Shown here piece by piece: positions 1 through 11,406 of a stretch of 64,000 nt of DNA. Numbering within the stretch: the stretch's first letter is position 1; the number at the start of each line of letters is the position of its first letter. The DNA comes from Cannabis sativa (lineage: Eukaryota; Streptophyta; Magnoliopsida; Rosales; Cannabaceae), in the NCBI RefSeq assembly GCF_029168945.1, contig NC_083608.1:14712136-14776135 (forward strand), in the 5' to 3' direction. The position numbers and the translations under genes are program-made. The notes under the pieces are model-generated. The model saw nothing but the letters and a program-made list of their open reading frames with translations. It searched no databases and was not told the DNA's origin.

Positions 1-1
1 C

Positions 2-259
2 TTTGGGAAGAAAGGAAAGCTTAGCCCGAGGTTCATTGGACCTTTTGAAATCCTTAAGAGGAGAGGGCAAGTAGCGTACAGGTTGGCTATGCCCCCAGCG
101 CTAGCAGCTGTACATAATGTGTTCCATGTTTCAATGCTTCGGAAGTATGTCTCGAACTCGTCCCATGTTTTGAGTTATGAGGCATTGGAACTTCAGCCGG
201 ACTTATCATATGAGGAGAAACCACTGCAGATACTTGATAAAAGAGAAAAAGTCTTGTGA
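2..259 (+). pseudogene. Ty3/gypsy integrase C-terminal tail (Tekay-like)
   Basis: The frame starting at base 2 reads the end of a gypsy polyprotein. It contains the GPFEIL-type and [10 protein letters not shown] motifs typical of the region after the integrase core in chromovirus-type elements, followed by an acidic stretch ending DLSYEEKP and the QILDKREK motif. The open frame stops at a TGA at 257-259. In relatives the homologous sequence continues for about 40 more residues, and the following DNA still resembles that tail but carries further stops (for example the TAG near 290). The element body lies upstream of this window. Lineage assignment to Tekay/Del is from remembered motif resemblance and is moderately sure; that this is gypsy integrase tail is quite sure. 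Confidence 0.85.
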
Positions 260-390
260 AGCAAGACAGTGGCACTGGTGAAAGTACTGTAGAAGAACAG
301 TAAGATAAAAAGAGGCAACCTGGGAACTTGAGACGGATATGCAGTAGAAATATCCGGAGTTGTTCAGGTAAATTTCGGGACGAAATTTTT

Positions 391-402
391 ATAAGGAGGG
401 GG
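391..402 (+). other. Polypurine tract of the Tekay-like element
   Basis: A purine run (ATAAGGAGGGGG) lies 4 bases before the TG that opens the 3' LTR. It is preceded by a short inverted pair, AATTTCGGGACGAAATTT, that is common just before this tract in such elements. It would prime plus-strand DNA synthesis during reverse transcription. Confidence 0.8.
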
Positions 403-955
403 CAATTGTAATACCCGGAATTAAGAAAAAGGATTAGCAAAGCCCTAACTAGATAATTATGAGTAATTGATGGAATTATATTATTATATAGTTCAATATA
501 TGTGAAATTATATGAATTTTAATATGTTAAGACCCCGTTGGTGAGCCAGGGGCATTTTAGTAATTTTGACCTGAGAAGGGTAAAGCGATGAAATTAATTT
601 AATTACGTGCTTAATAGAACTATATTATTATATAGTATGCATGTGTTGTCTTTTCAGGTGTGTTCTGACAGGTTGTCGCGGTATAGTCACAACTGGGTAT
701 TTCGGGCCGAACGGGGTTCGGGCCCGAAATGCAATTTGAATTGAATTATTTGGCATTTTATTTGATAATATGAAATCTGAAATTATTTGGAAATAAATGA
801 GTGTGAAATGACAAGATTACCCTTTGTGAGGGTGTATTTGTGTATTTAAGCCCTAGGGGCAAAATGGTCATTTGACCATATTTGATTTACATGGAATTAA
901 ATGGATTTTTGAGGAAAAGAAAATGGAATTTCTGGTGTTATCCCCTTACTCACCC

Positions 956-958
<3 letters not shown>

Positions 959-1037
<79 letters not shown>
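959..1037. repeat. (CT)n microsatellite in LTR
   Basis: An uninterrupted CT dinucleotide run of about 79 bases inside the LTR. Serine-leucine-rich reading frames across it are artefacts of the repeat. Confidence 0.95.
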
Positions 1038-1040
<3 letters not shown>

Positions 1041-2029
1041 CAAACCCTCTTTGCATTCAATCTTGATTTTTTTTTAAAGGAACAGGTTGATCTTGGCTTG
1101 CTTTTGAATTGGGAAATATGAGGTAACTTTCTTTGATTTAAGCTTTGAATCATTACTGAATTTTATTTGAGATTCTTGCTGAATATTATTGTTGAAAAAG
1201 CATGAAATATGATGTGGGTTGTGTTTTTGAGTTTGTGATGCATGTTCTTGGTTGTTGGGGTTGTCTTGAGCATGCTTAGAGCTTTAATTCATAAGTTTGT
1301 ATGGGTTAAGTTTGGGCAGAAATTAGAGGATTTGATGAGTGTAATTTTCTGTTGTTGAGCTCTGAAATTTATTGTTTGAAATTGGAGTTCAAGCTCTTGT
1401 TAATGGAAGTTTGTTTGAGATGTAGCTCAAGTTAAAGCTTTGATTTTTATGGATTTGCAATCTGAAATTATGGGGTTATAATGTTGGATTTCGATACTTG
1501 AGCATGTGTTTTAAACTCCCTTTATGATGATTAAAAACCTATTTTATGGTTTGGGAGTTTTAGTTGTGAATTGGGGTGAAAAGATTGGATTTTTCTTGCT
1601 GAAATCGTGTTCTTGCTGCTGTTTTTCTGGGTTTTGAACCCAGATGCCGCGGCATGGTATTTAGCATGCCGCGGCGCGCTCATTTCTTTCTGGGCAGATC
1701 CTTTTAGCAACTTCAAATGGCCATAACTTTGTGATCCGGACTCCGATTTGGGAGTTCTATATACCGTTGGAAAGCTCTTTTCGAGCTCTATCTGAATATG
1801 TGAATTTTAAATGCCATGTGAATATTTTATGAAAATGAAATCAGGGGTTAACCCTATTTGTGAAATCCCGGATTGTGTGACTAGGATTACCGGCACCTGA
1901 TCAGGAGCACCCGGGGATTTGGAATCTATATTATTCCAGGACATCAGGTAAGACAGTGATTAGCACGTAGAGTATGCGCAGTGGCACTTATATTGTGAAT
2001 GATATGCATGAAAGTTTAGTAACCGGGAT

Positions 2030-2347
2030 TAGGGTTATTACCCTAACATGAGCGGTTTAATAGCCTAGGGTTATTACCCTAGTGATATATGTTGTATAAA
2101 TACTATGCCATGTTGGATAAATGTATATATTGAGATTATGAATTATGCGCTTAAGGCATAATTAAGCTAGACTCGGTAAGTTGGTACCTTGAGTTAATTT
2201 TAATGCGGTCTAGGGTTATTACCCTAGAATATTAAGAATCCACTGAAAGCATGAGTTAGGGTTAACATTTTTAGTAAATGTTATCTGAGTATATAGAAGT
2301 GTATTATATGAGTGATTACTTGTTTGTAAGTTAGGGTTATTACCCTA
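2030..2347. repeat. Four dispersed palindromes in the LTR
   Basis: The near-perfect palindrome TAGGGTTATTACCCTA recurs at about 2030-2046, 2066-2082, 2211-2226 and 2331-2347. Each copy can pair with itself. The function is unknown; such motifs in an LTR could be protein-binding sites. Confidence 0.8.
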
Positions 2348-2574
2348 AGATTTTATATGTTGTAGTAAATGTTGAATACACGCGTGTATGTTATAAGTTA
2401 TGTGAATGAGACATAACTGGGTTAGACACAGTATATATCACCGGGATAAACCATTGAAAGAACGTAATGTATGGATTACGTATATATATAAGAATAGGGT
2501 TATGCGAGCAAGGCATAACCAGGTTAGGCTCGGTAAGCAAAACCGAGGTAAACCCTACTAAGGCCTTATCGTAT

Positions 2575-2935
2575 ATAGACGTGTGAGAGCAACACGTAGG
2601 TCTACGCCACGTAGACATAAATAGGCATGTGAGCGTAACATGCAGGTCTACAGTAGATAGACCAATGGTGCAGTGGGCACCATCAGTTATGTGTTATACA
2701 TATTAAGATTAAGGGTTAAGCGTTCAAGGCATAATCAAGTTGGACTCGGTAATCAGAACCAAGATGAACTATTCTAGGGCCTTATTGTAACTAGACGTGT
2801 GAGAGCAACACGTAGGTCTACGCCACGTAGATATAAAGAGATGTGTGAGCGCAACACATAGGTCTACGCCACGTAGACATAAATAGGCATGTGAGTGTGA
2901 CATGCAGGTCTGTGACACACAGACATATATAAATG
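2575..2935. repeat. Minisatellite in the 3' part of the LTR
   Basis: Degenerate tandem units carry a GTGTGAGAGCAACACGTAGG core followed by TCTACGCCACGTAGAC. Copies are visible around 2580, 2622, 2794, 2840 and 2886. Each unit contains short inverted arms (GTAGAC/GTCTAC-like). The spacing is irregular because an interval with a different sequence lies between 2650 and 2790. Confidence 0.7.
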
Positions 2936-3372
2936 GCATCATTGTTTAAACAGTATGATGAGCATATTATTCTTGTTATGTTATATACTGTCTTGCTGGG
3001 CTTGGCTCACAGGTGCTCTACTGTGCAGGAAAGGGTAAGACATTAGCTGATCAACCATGAGTTTCAGGAGCAGGGCGAGGAATGTACATGTTCATGCCAC
3101 TTCAGACCAAGCGGGTTATGGGTCTAACAGTGTTGACTTTTGTATTCTATTTTGCCGCTTAGGTCGGCTAGAAAGAAAGGACTTGTAATAAGTTTGTAAA
3201 TATTTTTGGGATCCCAACGGTTTAAAAGTTTAAAAGTATTACAAGTTTTATTTTCATTCCGATTAATTTAAAAGTTTAAATTCTGCGCTATTTTTGATTA
3301 GTAATCCCGAATTAGGGGATTAGGATTCCATAAGCATTTTGGGTAGCGTGCCTAATTATTTAGGGCGTTACA

Positions 3373-3739
3373 TCAGGTCTCACCTCTCATGGCAGAAGCT
3401 ATGGCTCTCAAATCAGCCCTACATTGGTGTTGCAGTATTCAAATTCCACTTGCAAGTATATTCACTGATTCCAAGCAACTGATCAGCAAAATAAATAGCT
3501 CTAAAAAGGAGCTTTCTGCCCTTGCTGATATTGTGGAGGATATCAAGAGTTCCTCGTCTTATTTCCCTACTGCTTCTATCTGCTTTGTGCCGAGAGATTC
3601 AAATACTTATGCTCATCACATGGCGCGAAATGCTTTAGGGCTAGATGAGGAATTAGTTTGGAAGGATTTTTATCCAAACTTAAGTGTTGTAACCTGATTT
3701 CAATGTTTCATCTGTTGGTTACACTCGTTAAAAAAAAAT
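3373..3739 (+). pseudogene. LINE 3' end fragment with RNase H-like domain
   Basis: The frame 3389-3697 encodes an RNase H-like (RVT_3 family) segment with a FTDSKQLI strand and an FVPRDSNTYAHHMARNAL segment, as seen at the C-terminus of plant LINE ORF2 proteins. After the stop there is a short 3' UTR ending in an A-rich tail (about 3729-3739), the usual end of a LINE. The 5' part is absent because the gypsy LTR sits directly upstream at 3372, so the rest probably lies on the other side of that element. A free-standing RNase H-like host gene fragment is possible but the A-tail favours a LINE. Confidence 0.7.
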
Positions 3740-4649
3740 ATATGATTTTACTTTCGTATTGGGCAAGTATTTAAATTTCCAAAAATCAAATAAATTCAAA
3801 AAAAGATTTATATAAATTCAAAATATATAAATACACCCTTTTTTTTTTTGGACAAAAGGGTAATCTTTTTTGAGAGTTTTCACTTTTATATTTATAATCT
3901 AATTTATTTTCAAAAATACATTAATATTAAAAACTAAGCAAAATTACATTTTGTTTTGCAAAAATACTTGGGTTGGGCTTCTACTCTTCCCTTCTGACGA
4001 CAATCACGCCTTCCTCACCCTCAGACGCAGCCCCAATCGCCGACGGCTTCTACCCAAGACCCAGCGTCGACCACTACACCGACCTCTCCCCCAATTGGTC
4101 CGACCACCATACTCCGTCGCGAGATCGCTAGAAAGGACCTCCACAGTTACCGGCCTCGTTTGCTTCTGCTGATCGTTCAAGATGCTTACTTTTGGTTGGA
4201 TTTCTTTCCTCTAATGGTACTCCCATATCCAACGACAACGACATCGACATCATCTCTCTTTTCATCGCAGTAGGTTTTATCTCATTGTTCTCTTTTGTTT
4301 ATTTGTTTGATGAAAAGAATTGATCTTTTTGTGTTTTGTAGATTTTTTTACCAGAGCTAAACAAGTTCAGAGGATTGAATTTAATGATCAAGAATTCCTG
4401 TTTAAGATTTCGACTACCGACAGAAATTTTGAAAGATATGTTCATACAAGAGATTTCCGCTTCTGTCATTCAATGAAGTCGGACACCATTTTGCGAGAAT
4501 TTGTTGATTCGGATTCTGTGTTCTTGGACACCAGAAATTTATTTTTCCATTGCAAGAAGAGTCTATTGAGTATATTGTTAGTGTGGTATAACAGCCACCA
4601 ACCAAAAGTTTACAAGGGTTGTAAACATGGGACAGTGCTTGCTTCCTTA
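3740..4649. other. Unassigned interval between two LINE sequences
   Basis: This stretch is AT-rich at its left edge, then becomes C-rich around 3990-4190 and holds open frames at 3951-4172 and 4320-4667 that I do not recognise. A T-rich tract ending in AG near 4338-4342 looks like an intron end before an exon-like block. This could be a captured or decayed host gene, but no family motif is visible, so I make no functional call. Confidence 0.4.
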
Positions 4650-4685
4650 ATTTTTTTTTTTTTTTGAAGGAAAATGGTAACTTTA

Positions 4686-7600
4686 TTAATAAGAAGATTC
4701 AACCATTACAATAGAAAGAAAATTAGGAGGAACATCATCCTCACTAAAAATACGATCTGGATACAAACAAGAGCTACGAGCAAGACAATGTGCAGCTTTG
4801 TTTACAGAACGTTTAACAAAATTAATTGAGACTAACGGCAAATCGGCCAAAAGAGAACAACAAACCGCCACCTGAAGGCCAAAAGGAGAAGGTATCTCCA
4901 CCGTACTTTGGACTGCCTGGACAACAACCAAAGAATCGGTTTCAATCTCAACCGGTCCCCAATGTTTCCTCTTTATCCAACTCAAGGCCTCCTTAACCCC
5001 TACCAATTCAGCCATAGCCGAATCCACACACCCCACTCATAAAACTGTGAAGCCTTCAATGAATCGACTCTGAGAATCCCGGGCCACCCCTGCCGCTCCA
5101 AATCGACCATCACTTGCAAAGATTGCACCATCGACATTAACCTTAATCTTTCCCATAACTGGTTTCACCCAATGCTCTAAGTCCGCTCTTGAACCCGTAG
5201 GAACTAGTAAAGACCCCATTCTCCTTTGTTGAGCATTTCTCCATTGATTAAGGACTACCCTTGCCAATAGAATAACCTCCTCCGCTGACATTGATTTGTC
5301 CCGCCAAACCACCTCATTTCGGGCATACCAAATCGCCCAAAGAACCATGAGCGATTCTTCCTGGGCCGTGGATGAGTGTTGTAGTAGAATGTGGCTAAAC
5401 CAATCCCAAAAAGACTCCATAGGCGTGTAACTCCAATTTAGAACCGAAAGATGCCAACAAGACCGTGCAAAATAACATTGCACCAACAAATGGTAAATGG
5501 TCTCAGGCACCTGGTTACACATAGGACAAACTTGGTCTAGAGGAATATGTTTGGTAGTAAGTTGAACCTTAGTAGCCAAACAACCAGATAAAGCATGCCA
5601 CATGAGTTGGTGCACTTTGGGAGGGACATGAAGCTTCCATGCAATTTTCCATATCTTAATCTCAGACTCACTAGTATTAGTGATCTCTGAATGATGCAGC
5701 AACCGATATGCCTCCCTCATAGTATAGAATCCATAAAGATCCTTATACCAATACCAAGTATCAATAGGAGTCTCCTGATCAATGTTGGTTCGAATGATAA
5801 TCTCTTTATCCCGGTCATTGAATATATCTGAAACCACCTCTAAATCCCAAGCCCGTTCTCCTACCACCATGAGATTATTAACCGTCCACGTCTCCATACC
5901 ATTAGCTCTAGAAGTAACCCACGACTGAGAATCATCCGCAAGCCACGGGTCAAATTGAACACTAATATTCGTACCTGGACCAACCCCCCGACGAGCTCCC
6001 TCCTTAATCAAAGCTTGCGTTTCAAAAATACTCTTCCATATGAAACTAGGATTCGGCCCAAGAGAAGCACTCAAAAAAGAACCCTGAGGATAATATTGGG
6101 CCTTATATACCCGACTAACAAGAGAATGAGCATTTGTAACTAACCTCCAAGCTTGTTTTCCCAACATGGCTAAGTTGAAATCCCTTAAGTCTCGAAAACC
6201 AAGCCCCCCATGATGCTTATGGCGGCACAGCTTCCTCCAACTCACCCAACTTACCCCACGGTTCTGATTGGATCCCGAACTCCACCAATATTTGCTCATC
6301 ATACCCTCTAGCTTATTACAGGTTTCCACCGGCAACAAGAAAACAGACATAGCATATGTAGGAAGAGATTGAGCCACTGTTTTAATCAATACCTCTTTTC
6401 CGGCTTTTGAGAGCAGGCGACCTTCCCAACTCTGAATTCTCTTCTGCATCTTATCCTTCAAGAAGCCAAGAATAGCATTCTTATTACGGCCCATGATACA
6501 AGGAAGGCCAAGATACAAATTGTTTTCAGGAGCTTCATTCATTCGAAGAAGATTACACATATCTTGTCTAGAGGTCGAAGTTGTGTTGAGGCTAAAGAAG
6601 ATAGTAGATTTAGAGTAATTAACACACTAACCTGAGGCTTGTTCAAATAGTTGAAGCAGAAGAAGAACACTACGAGCCTCCCTTTCAATAGCCTTACAAT
6701 AGATATAGCAATCATCCGCAAACAACATATGAGAAATTATGGGGGCACCATTACACACACGACAACCATGAAGAGCTCCCCGAGCTTCAAATCTTTTTAT
6801 GAGAGAAGAAAATCCTTCAGCACACAAAAGAAATAAATAAGGAGAGAGCGGATCTCCCTGTCTAATACCCCTTCCAGGAACAATTGGCCCCATCTCACGA
6901 CCCCCATGAGTAATAGTGTACGAAACCGTTGAGACACAATGCAAAATAAGATCAACCACTCGCGCATCAAAGCCCATTTTTAGCATGATATTCTTAAGAA
7001 AAAGCCACTCAACACGGTCATACGCTTTACTCATATCAAGCTTAAGAGCCATGTAACCTTCCTTTCCAACTCTTTTCCGCTTGAGATAATGCATCACCTC
7101 AAACGAAATCATAATATTATCAGTTATAAGACGCCCGGGAATGAAAGCACTCTGATTCTCTGAAATGACTGCCGGAAGAACATGCTTCAACCGATTAGCT
7201 AGAACCTTGGAGCAAACTTTGTAGAGGGCATTACAAAGAGCAATCGGGTGCATGTCACCCATAGTAGTGGCATTTTTCTTCTTAGGAATCAACACTAAAT
7301 TAGTATGATTAAGACCAGTAGGCAACTGTCCAAATAAGAAAAAAGAACGGACCTGTTTGATGACGTCATTACCCACAATTGCCCAACACTTTTGATAAAA
7401 ACCTGGAGTCATGCCATCAGGTCCAGGGGATTTATCTGGGTGCATCTGAAATAGAGCATCTTTCACCTCCTCATCAGTCAAAGGTTGCAAGAGAGAGTCA
7501 TTCTGAGTTGAAGTCACAGTAGCAGAAATCCCATCAAGAACATCATCCATCGTACAGTTGGAACTAGTAAACAGATTCTGGAAATAAGAACACATGACAT

Positions 7601-8762
7601 CTGATAGACCCGATTCCCAGTCAACCCAACTTCCATCTTCGCATTGGAGCTTATCAATAGCATTCATACGGCGCCGAGAAGAAGCCGTTGCATGGAAAAA
7701 TTTGCTATTTTTATCCCCCTCCTGAAGCCACAATTGTTTCGATCGTTGTCGCCAAAACACCTCCTTCTGAGTAAGAACTTCACAAAGTTCTGTCTCAGCT
7801 TCCTTATATTTAGAAATAGCATCAGGATCTCTACCTTGCTTCCACCGCCTCACCTCCTTCTTCCAATATTTTATACGAGAAGCAAAATTACCCGAATAAT
7901 CTTTGCCCCAAACCGAAAGAGATTCCCCACACCGTTGTATTTTCTCTTGGATACCCGCTAGATTATACTCCTCCCAACACTCCTTTACCACCTGATAACA
8001 CAGAGGTTCCCGAAGCCAGCAATTTTCAAAGCGAAATTTGCGACTCCCAGAAGCTATATTATGCCGAACCAAGTCAAGGAAAATGGGACAATGATCAGAA
8101 GAAGATACCTCGAGATTAATAAGTTTAGCCCGTGGGAACAGTTGGAGCCATCTGTCTGTCACCAGAGCACGATCTAAACGGACCTCTATCCAATTATCGG
8201 TTCCCCGACTTTTCTCCCAAGTGAACTGATGTCCCACAATATCTAAATCAATTAACCCACACTCCTGAATAGTATCCCGGAAGCCGTCAACTAACCAGTT
8301 AGGATAGGGATGTCCCCCTTTTTTGTCCTCTTGAGATAAAACATTGTTCATGTCACCAATTACACACCAAGGAAGAGTGTTTCCACGAGCCAACGTCCGG
8401 AGTTGCTCCCAAGAAGCCCCACGCAAACTTCTCCTAGATTCCCCGTAGAACCCCGTAAGACGCCACTCCCCAACATCAGTAGGCCGCACCTCCACATCCA
8501 CAAAATTCGTGGCATAGTTCAACACTTTGACGTCTTCCTTATTCCTCCATAGTAAAGCAACCCCCCCACTCCTACCACATGCATCAACCACAAACATACC
8601 TTCAAACTTCAATTTAGCTCGAACTCGCTCCAACACATCCTTACGACACAAAGTTTCACATAAAAAGATATAATCTGGTTTCCTATGGGCTACAGTATCA
8701 TATAGGAATTGTATCGCTCGTGGGTTGCCCATCCCACGACAATTCCAACTTAATGTACTCAT
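4686..8762 (-). pseudogene. LINE ORF2: endonuclease, reverse transcriptase, RNase H
   Basis: The frame spans about 1358 codons in one continuous phase. In order it shows an APE-type endonuclease (WNCRGMGNP start; GDMNNV and SDHCPI motifs), a reverse transcriptase (PGPDGM, LKLDMSKAYDRVEW, RQGDPLSPYLF and the FADD catalytic motif near 6708-6731), a zf-RVT segment with CPMC near 5510-5530, and an RNase H-like C-terminus. Two in-frame stops break it: TAG at 6627-6629, in the segment just after FADD, and TGA at 5037-5039, inside the RNase H region. There is no frameshift. The start ATG at 8762 overlaps the ORF1 stop as ATGA. The protein would nick target DNA and reverse-transcribe the element RNA; this copy is probably unable to do so unaided. 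Confidence 0.92.
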
Positions 8763-10051
8763 AATGCCCGGTGGGCCTGGAAACCAGAACCCACCTCGAA
8801 CTCGTTTTTTGAGAGTCCATGAACATCCATATCAGCACTATCCTCCGCTTCCATATCAACATAGTCAGGCCCACCAACCCCTTCATGTTGGCGCCTTCTT
8901 TTGGACTCAGTAGAAGGCCCACAGCCTCCTTGTCCTCCATGTGGACCGATAATTCCACCAAGGAAAAGTGAAGGTTGACCTTTCCCGCTTGGCACATGAT
9001 TTCCAAACACCACTGACTTTCCTCTGTCATTGACACTAGACTTGGAAACATTAGTCTTGTTGCCATTATAATTCAAATTGTCATTAAGAGGAATATTCCC
9101 ATCATCCACCAACTCTGGAATATCATCAACCACCTTTGACTGGGGATTATTCTCAAACTCCAAACAAGGTAACTTCCCAGTGTGCATGGCTGGCCGATCA
9201 TCCTCCTCCTCATGTCGCACCGGGGATGCATGGTCAAACTGCTCATCGGCCTCCGTACCCGTACGCAAATACTGAGAGCTCAATAGATAATTTTTCCTTC
9301 GTGGTTGCGCACGCATAAAGCTCCCATAAGGTTTAACAATCTCATCCTCAGGTGTATCAAATAACTTAGGGCAAAAGTTTTCCGAATGACCTATCAAACC
9401 ACAGATAAAGCAAAACGTCGGAGCAAATTCGTATTTAAAATTAGCATAAAACCACTCACCACCCGTTTTCTTAAGCTTCATTCGTCTTTTCAATGGGACA
9501 TCAATGTTCACCGTCACTCTTACTCGGAGATAATCCCGCCAGAGACCATTATAGTTCTTAGGATCCAATTCAACAAAGGAGCCAATGTAATTGGCAGCTG
9601 TAACGACAATTTTCTCCGTCATAAATCCCGTACAAAGGCCATGAATCTGTACCCACATATCAAGTTGATTAAGCTTTACAGCCTTCGGATCTCCCCCTCG
9701 TGGAACTCTACCAAATATCAATGGTAGCCTATTGAAAGTCCAAGGACTGCCATTAATAACACGCTTAATGTCGATCTCATGGTAAAACTGAAGTAAGAAA
9801 AGGTTCGGCCCCAATTCCTTGACAAACAAGCCTTTGCCCGGTTTCCATAACCCCGCCAACGTGTGTTTCATAGCTTCAAAATCTATCGATCTCGCATTCA
9901 AAAACCTCCCCACCAAACACCAACTATCATCCACCAAAACCGCTTCCTCAACGTCATCCTCAATCTCAAAACCACATTCTTCCTCATCATCCAATTCTAT
10001 ATGCCCATATTGAAACTCCATATCATCCATGGTTGTACTCGTCGAAGCCAT
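8759..10051 (-). CDS. LINE ORF1: DUF4283-like RNA-binding protein with CCHC knuckle
   Basis: An intact frame of 430 codons starts at ATG 10051. The N-terminal 200 residues have the pattern of plant LINE/retroelement DUF4283 proteins (WCLVGRFL..., WTFNRLPLIF, LDMWVQIHGL). A zinc knuckle CFICGLIGHSENFC (C-x2-C-x4-H-x4-C) lies near residue 225. The C-terminal third is acidic and low in complexity. In this family ORF1 coats the element RNA. It is the only long frame of the LINE without a break. Its stop TGA overlaps the ORF2 start ATG, which suggests coupled translation of ORF2. Confidence 0.9.
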   Translation of the reverse strand: MASTSTTMDDMEFQYGHIELDDEEECGFEIEDDVEEAVLVDDSWCLVGRFLNARSIDFEAMKHTLAGLWKPGKGLFVKELGPNLFLLQFYHEIDIKRVINGSPWTFNRLPLIFGRVPRGGDPKAVKLNQLDMWVQIHGLCTGFMTEKIVVTAANYIGSFVELDPKNYNGLWRDYLRVRVTVNIDVPLKRRMKLKKTGGEWFYANFKYEFAPTFCFICGLIGHSENFCPKLFDTPEDEIVKPYGSFMRAQPRRKNYLLSSQYLRTGTEADEQFDHASPVRHEEEDDRPAMHTGKLPCLEFENNPQSKVVDDIPELVDDGNIPLNDNLNYNGNKTNVSKSSVNDRGKSVVFGNHVPSGKGQPSLFLGGIIGPHGGQGGCGPSTESKRRRQHEGVGGPDYVDMEAEDSADMDVHGLSKNEFEVGSGFQAHRAL

Positions 10052-10690
10052 AAAAACCAGAAAAAGTGCACTGCAGTAATCTCAGTCGCAAGAACCCACG
10101 TAAACAAACCCAACCCACAGTCCACTTCACAAAACACAATCCAAACAATCCCAGTTGCAAGAAACCGTCAATGAAATATCACCTCCACACGGACGCACAC
10201 CCAGAAAACACCCTCCGTTCAACCCGCAAGAACCAATCACCGAGGGAGTATACGCAGTCGACTCAATCCAATCAACCCCAGAACACAACCGTGAGCCTGC
10301 TGGAAACCTAGGAAGATCGACGAGAGAAGCTACACACACGACGCCGTGCTACTCCGGTGAAAACGCAACACACAGAATCGACGAACCCAGTCGCAAAAAA
10401 ACTAGTCACAGGCGCAGAAGAAACCCAGAACCTGAGTCTATACCAATCGCAGAAAACCTTCGAGAAGCCGATTGACTGTATATACCAGTCCCAAACGGAA
10501 CAGAAAAATCCAAGCGCAATAACTCAGTCGCATACGCTGAACAACCCAAACCTTCTTGACTCCTCTGAGAACCGATGAGGAAACCTGCAGGCTCGACGCC
10601 GTGCTCCACCGATGAAGACGCAACAATCAGACCAGAAAAACAACCAGACGCAATACCCAGGCGCAGACGCAGGAAACCTTCGACGAAAAT
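10052..10690 (-). promoter_or_regulatory. LINE 5' UTR with two degenerate tandem units
   Basis: This GC-richer, C-rich (on the plus strand) segment precedes ORF1. Two related blocks of roughly 150 bases occur at about 10305-10470 and 10580-10690. They share a CGACGCCGTGCT core, a GCAAC/ACGCA-rich middle and a GAAAACCTTCGA-like end. Tandem promoter monomers are known in some mammalian LINEs; promoter activity here is inference. Many short frames cross this region and none resembles a protein. Confidence 0.5.
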
Positions 10691-10696
10691 TTTTTT

Positions 10697-10937
10697 GAGA
10701 GAAAACTTTGACCATGCCAGCATTAAGATCTCTATCAAGTAACACATTTGTTGCCTTAATGTCTCTATGAACAATCTTCAGAGGTGACCCTTCATGAAGG
10801 AACAAAAGGCCTTCGGCTATTCCAAATGCCATAAAAAAGGGGAAGAGTGCATCTGTAAAGTCATAAGCTCTCCATGTTTGGCTAAAGCTGATGCACGCTT
10901 TCAGATCTCTACAGAAGGCGTTACTGATGTCAAGCAT
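10697..10937 (-). pseudogene. LRR receptor-like kinase fragment
   Basis: The minus-strand frame contains [20 protein letters not shown] followed by [15 protein letters not shown]. This is kinase subdomain VIb with the HRD catalytic loop in the form typical of the LRR-VIII receptor kinases of plants. Similarity fades right after LNA, where the expected KISDFGLA (subdomain VII) is missing, and the LINE 5' end follows. Only about 45 residues of kinase are visible. It may be host sequence or a fragment captured by the neighbouring Helitron. Confidence 0.7.
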
Positions 10938-11406
10938 TGATTCGATTCAAGCAATTTTCAGACATTTTGTATTGTAAAGCACTCCTTTTTTTTTTTATCT
11001 ATAAATAGTTTTCTGATTTTTAGGTATAATCTACTTTATTTAAAAGTGATACAATTAATAATTGAAAAAAAATATTATTAGTTATTAAGTGATTATTATT
11101 ATGTAAATCTAAATAATGTAATTTATAATATTGACAATTAAAAGTAAATACTGAATGCAATATATTAGTATTTAAGAATGCTTGATAATTTAACTGTAAT
11201 ATATTCTTAAGATAATTCAAAAATAAACTAAAAATTAATGTTCAAATACTAAAGCAAACACAGCTTAAATGTGTGTAAAATAAAAATGAAAATTAAAAAT
11301 TAATCTCTAAATTGTTGATAATTGAAGATAACATATGCCTAAAAGTTGTAGATAAGAAAAATAAAGATACTCTTAATGGGTGGATTTTAGTCTTCCTTTG
11401 CTTCGA

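Larger units (their letters stand above)
407..3372 (+). repeat. 3' LTR of a Tekay-like gypsy element
   Basis: The LTR opens with TGTAATACCC right after the polypurine tract and closes with GGGCGTTACA, giving 5'-TG...CA-3' ends. Its length of about 2.97 kb is long but within the range of plant chromoviruses. It holds a (CT)n tract, four copies of a palindromic motif and a minisatellite, listed separately. The matching 5' LTR and the body lie outside the window, so age and target duplication cannot be judged. The element appears to have landed in a LINE tail, which resumes at 3373. Confidence 0.85.
4650..10690 (-). mobile_element. Nearly full-length L1-type plant LINE
   Basis: On the minus strand the element runs from a GC-richer 5' region (about 10690-10052), through ORF1 (10051-8759) and ORF2 (8762-4686), to a short 3' UTR and a poly(A) tail seen as a T run at about 4650-4665. 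ORF1 and ORF2 overlap by four bases. About 6.0 kb is a normal full length for this class. The left flank ends in CTTGCTTCCTTAA; I looked for a matching target-site duplication beside 10690 and found none, so the 5' boundary is approximate. The element abuts a receptor-kinase fragment on its right. Confidence 0.9.

Noticed and set aside
872..1121. Leucine-serine repeat frames over the (CT)n tract
   Set aside because: A direct result of the dinucleotide repeat; no start context or homology.
4640..10720. Target-site duplication of the LINE
   Set aside because: I compared the bases before the T run with those after the 5' end and saw no convincing direct repeat of 8 or more bases.
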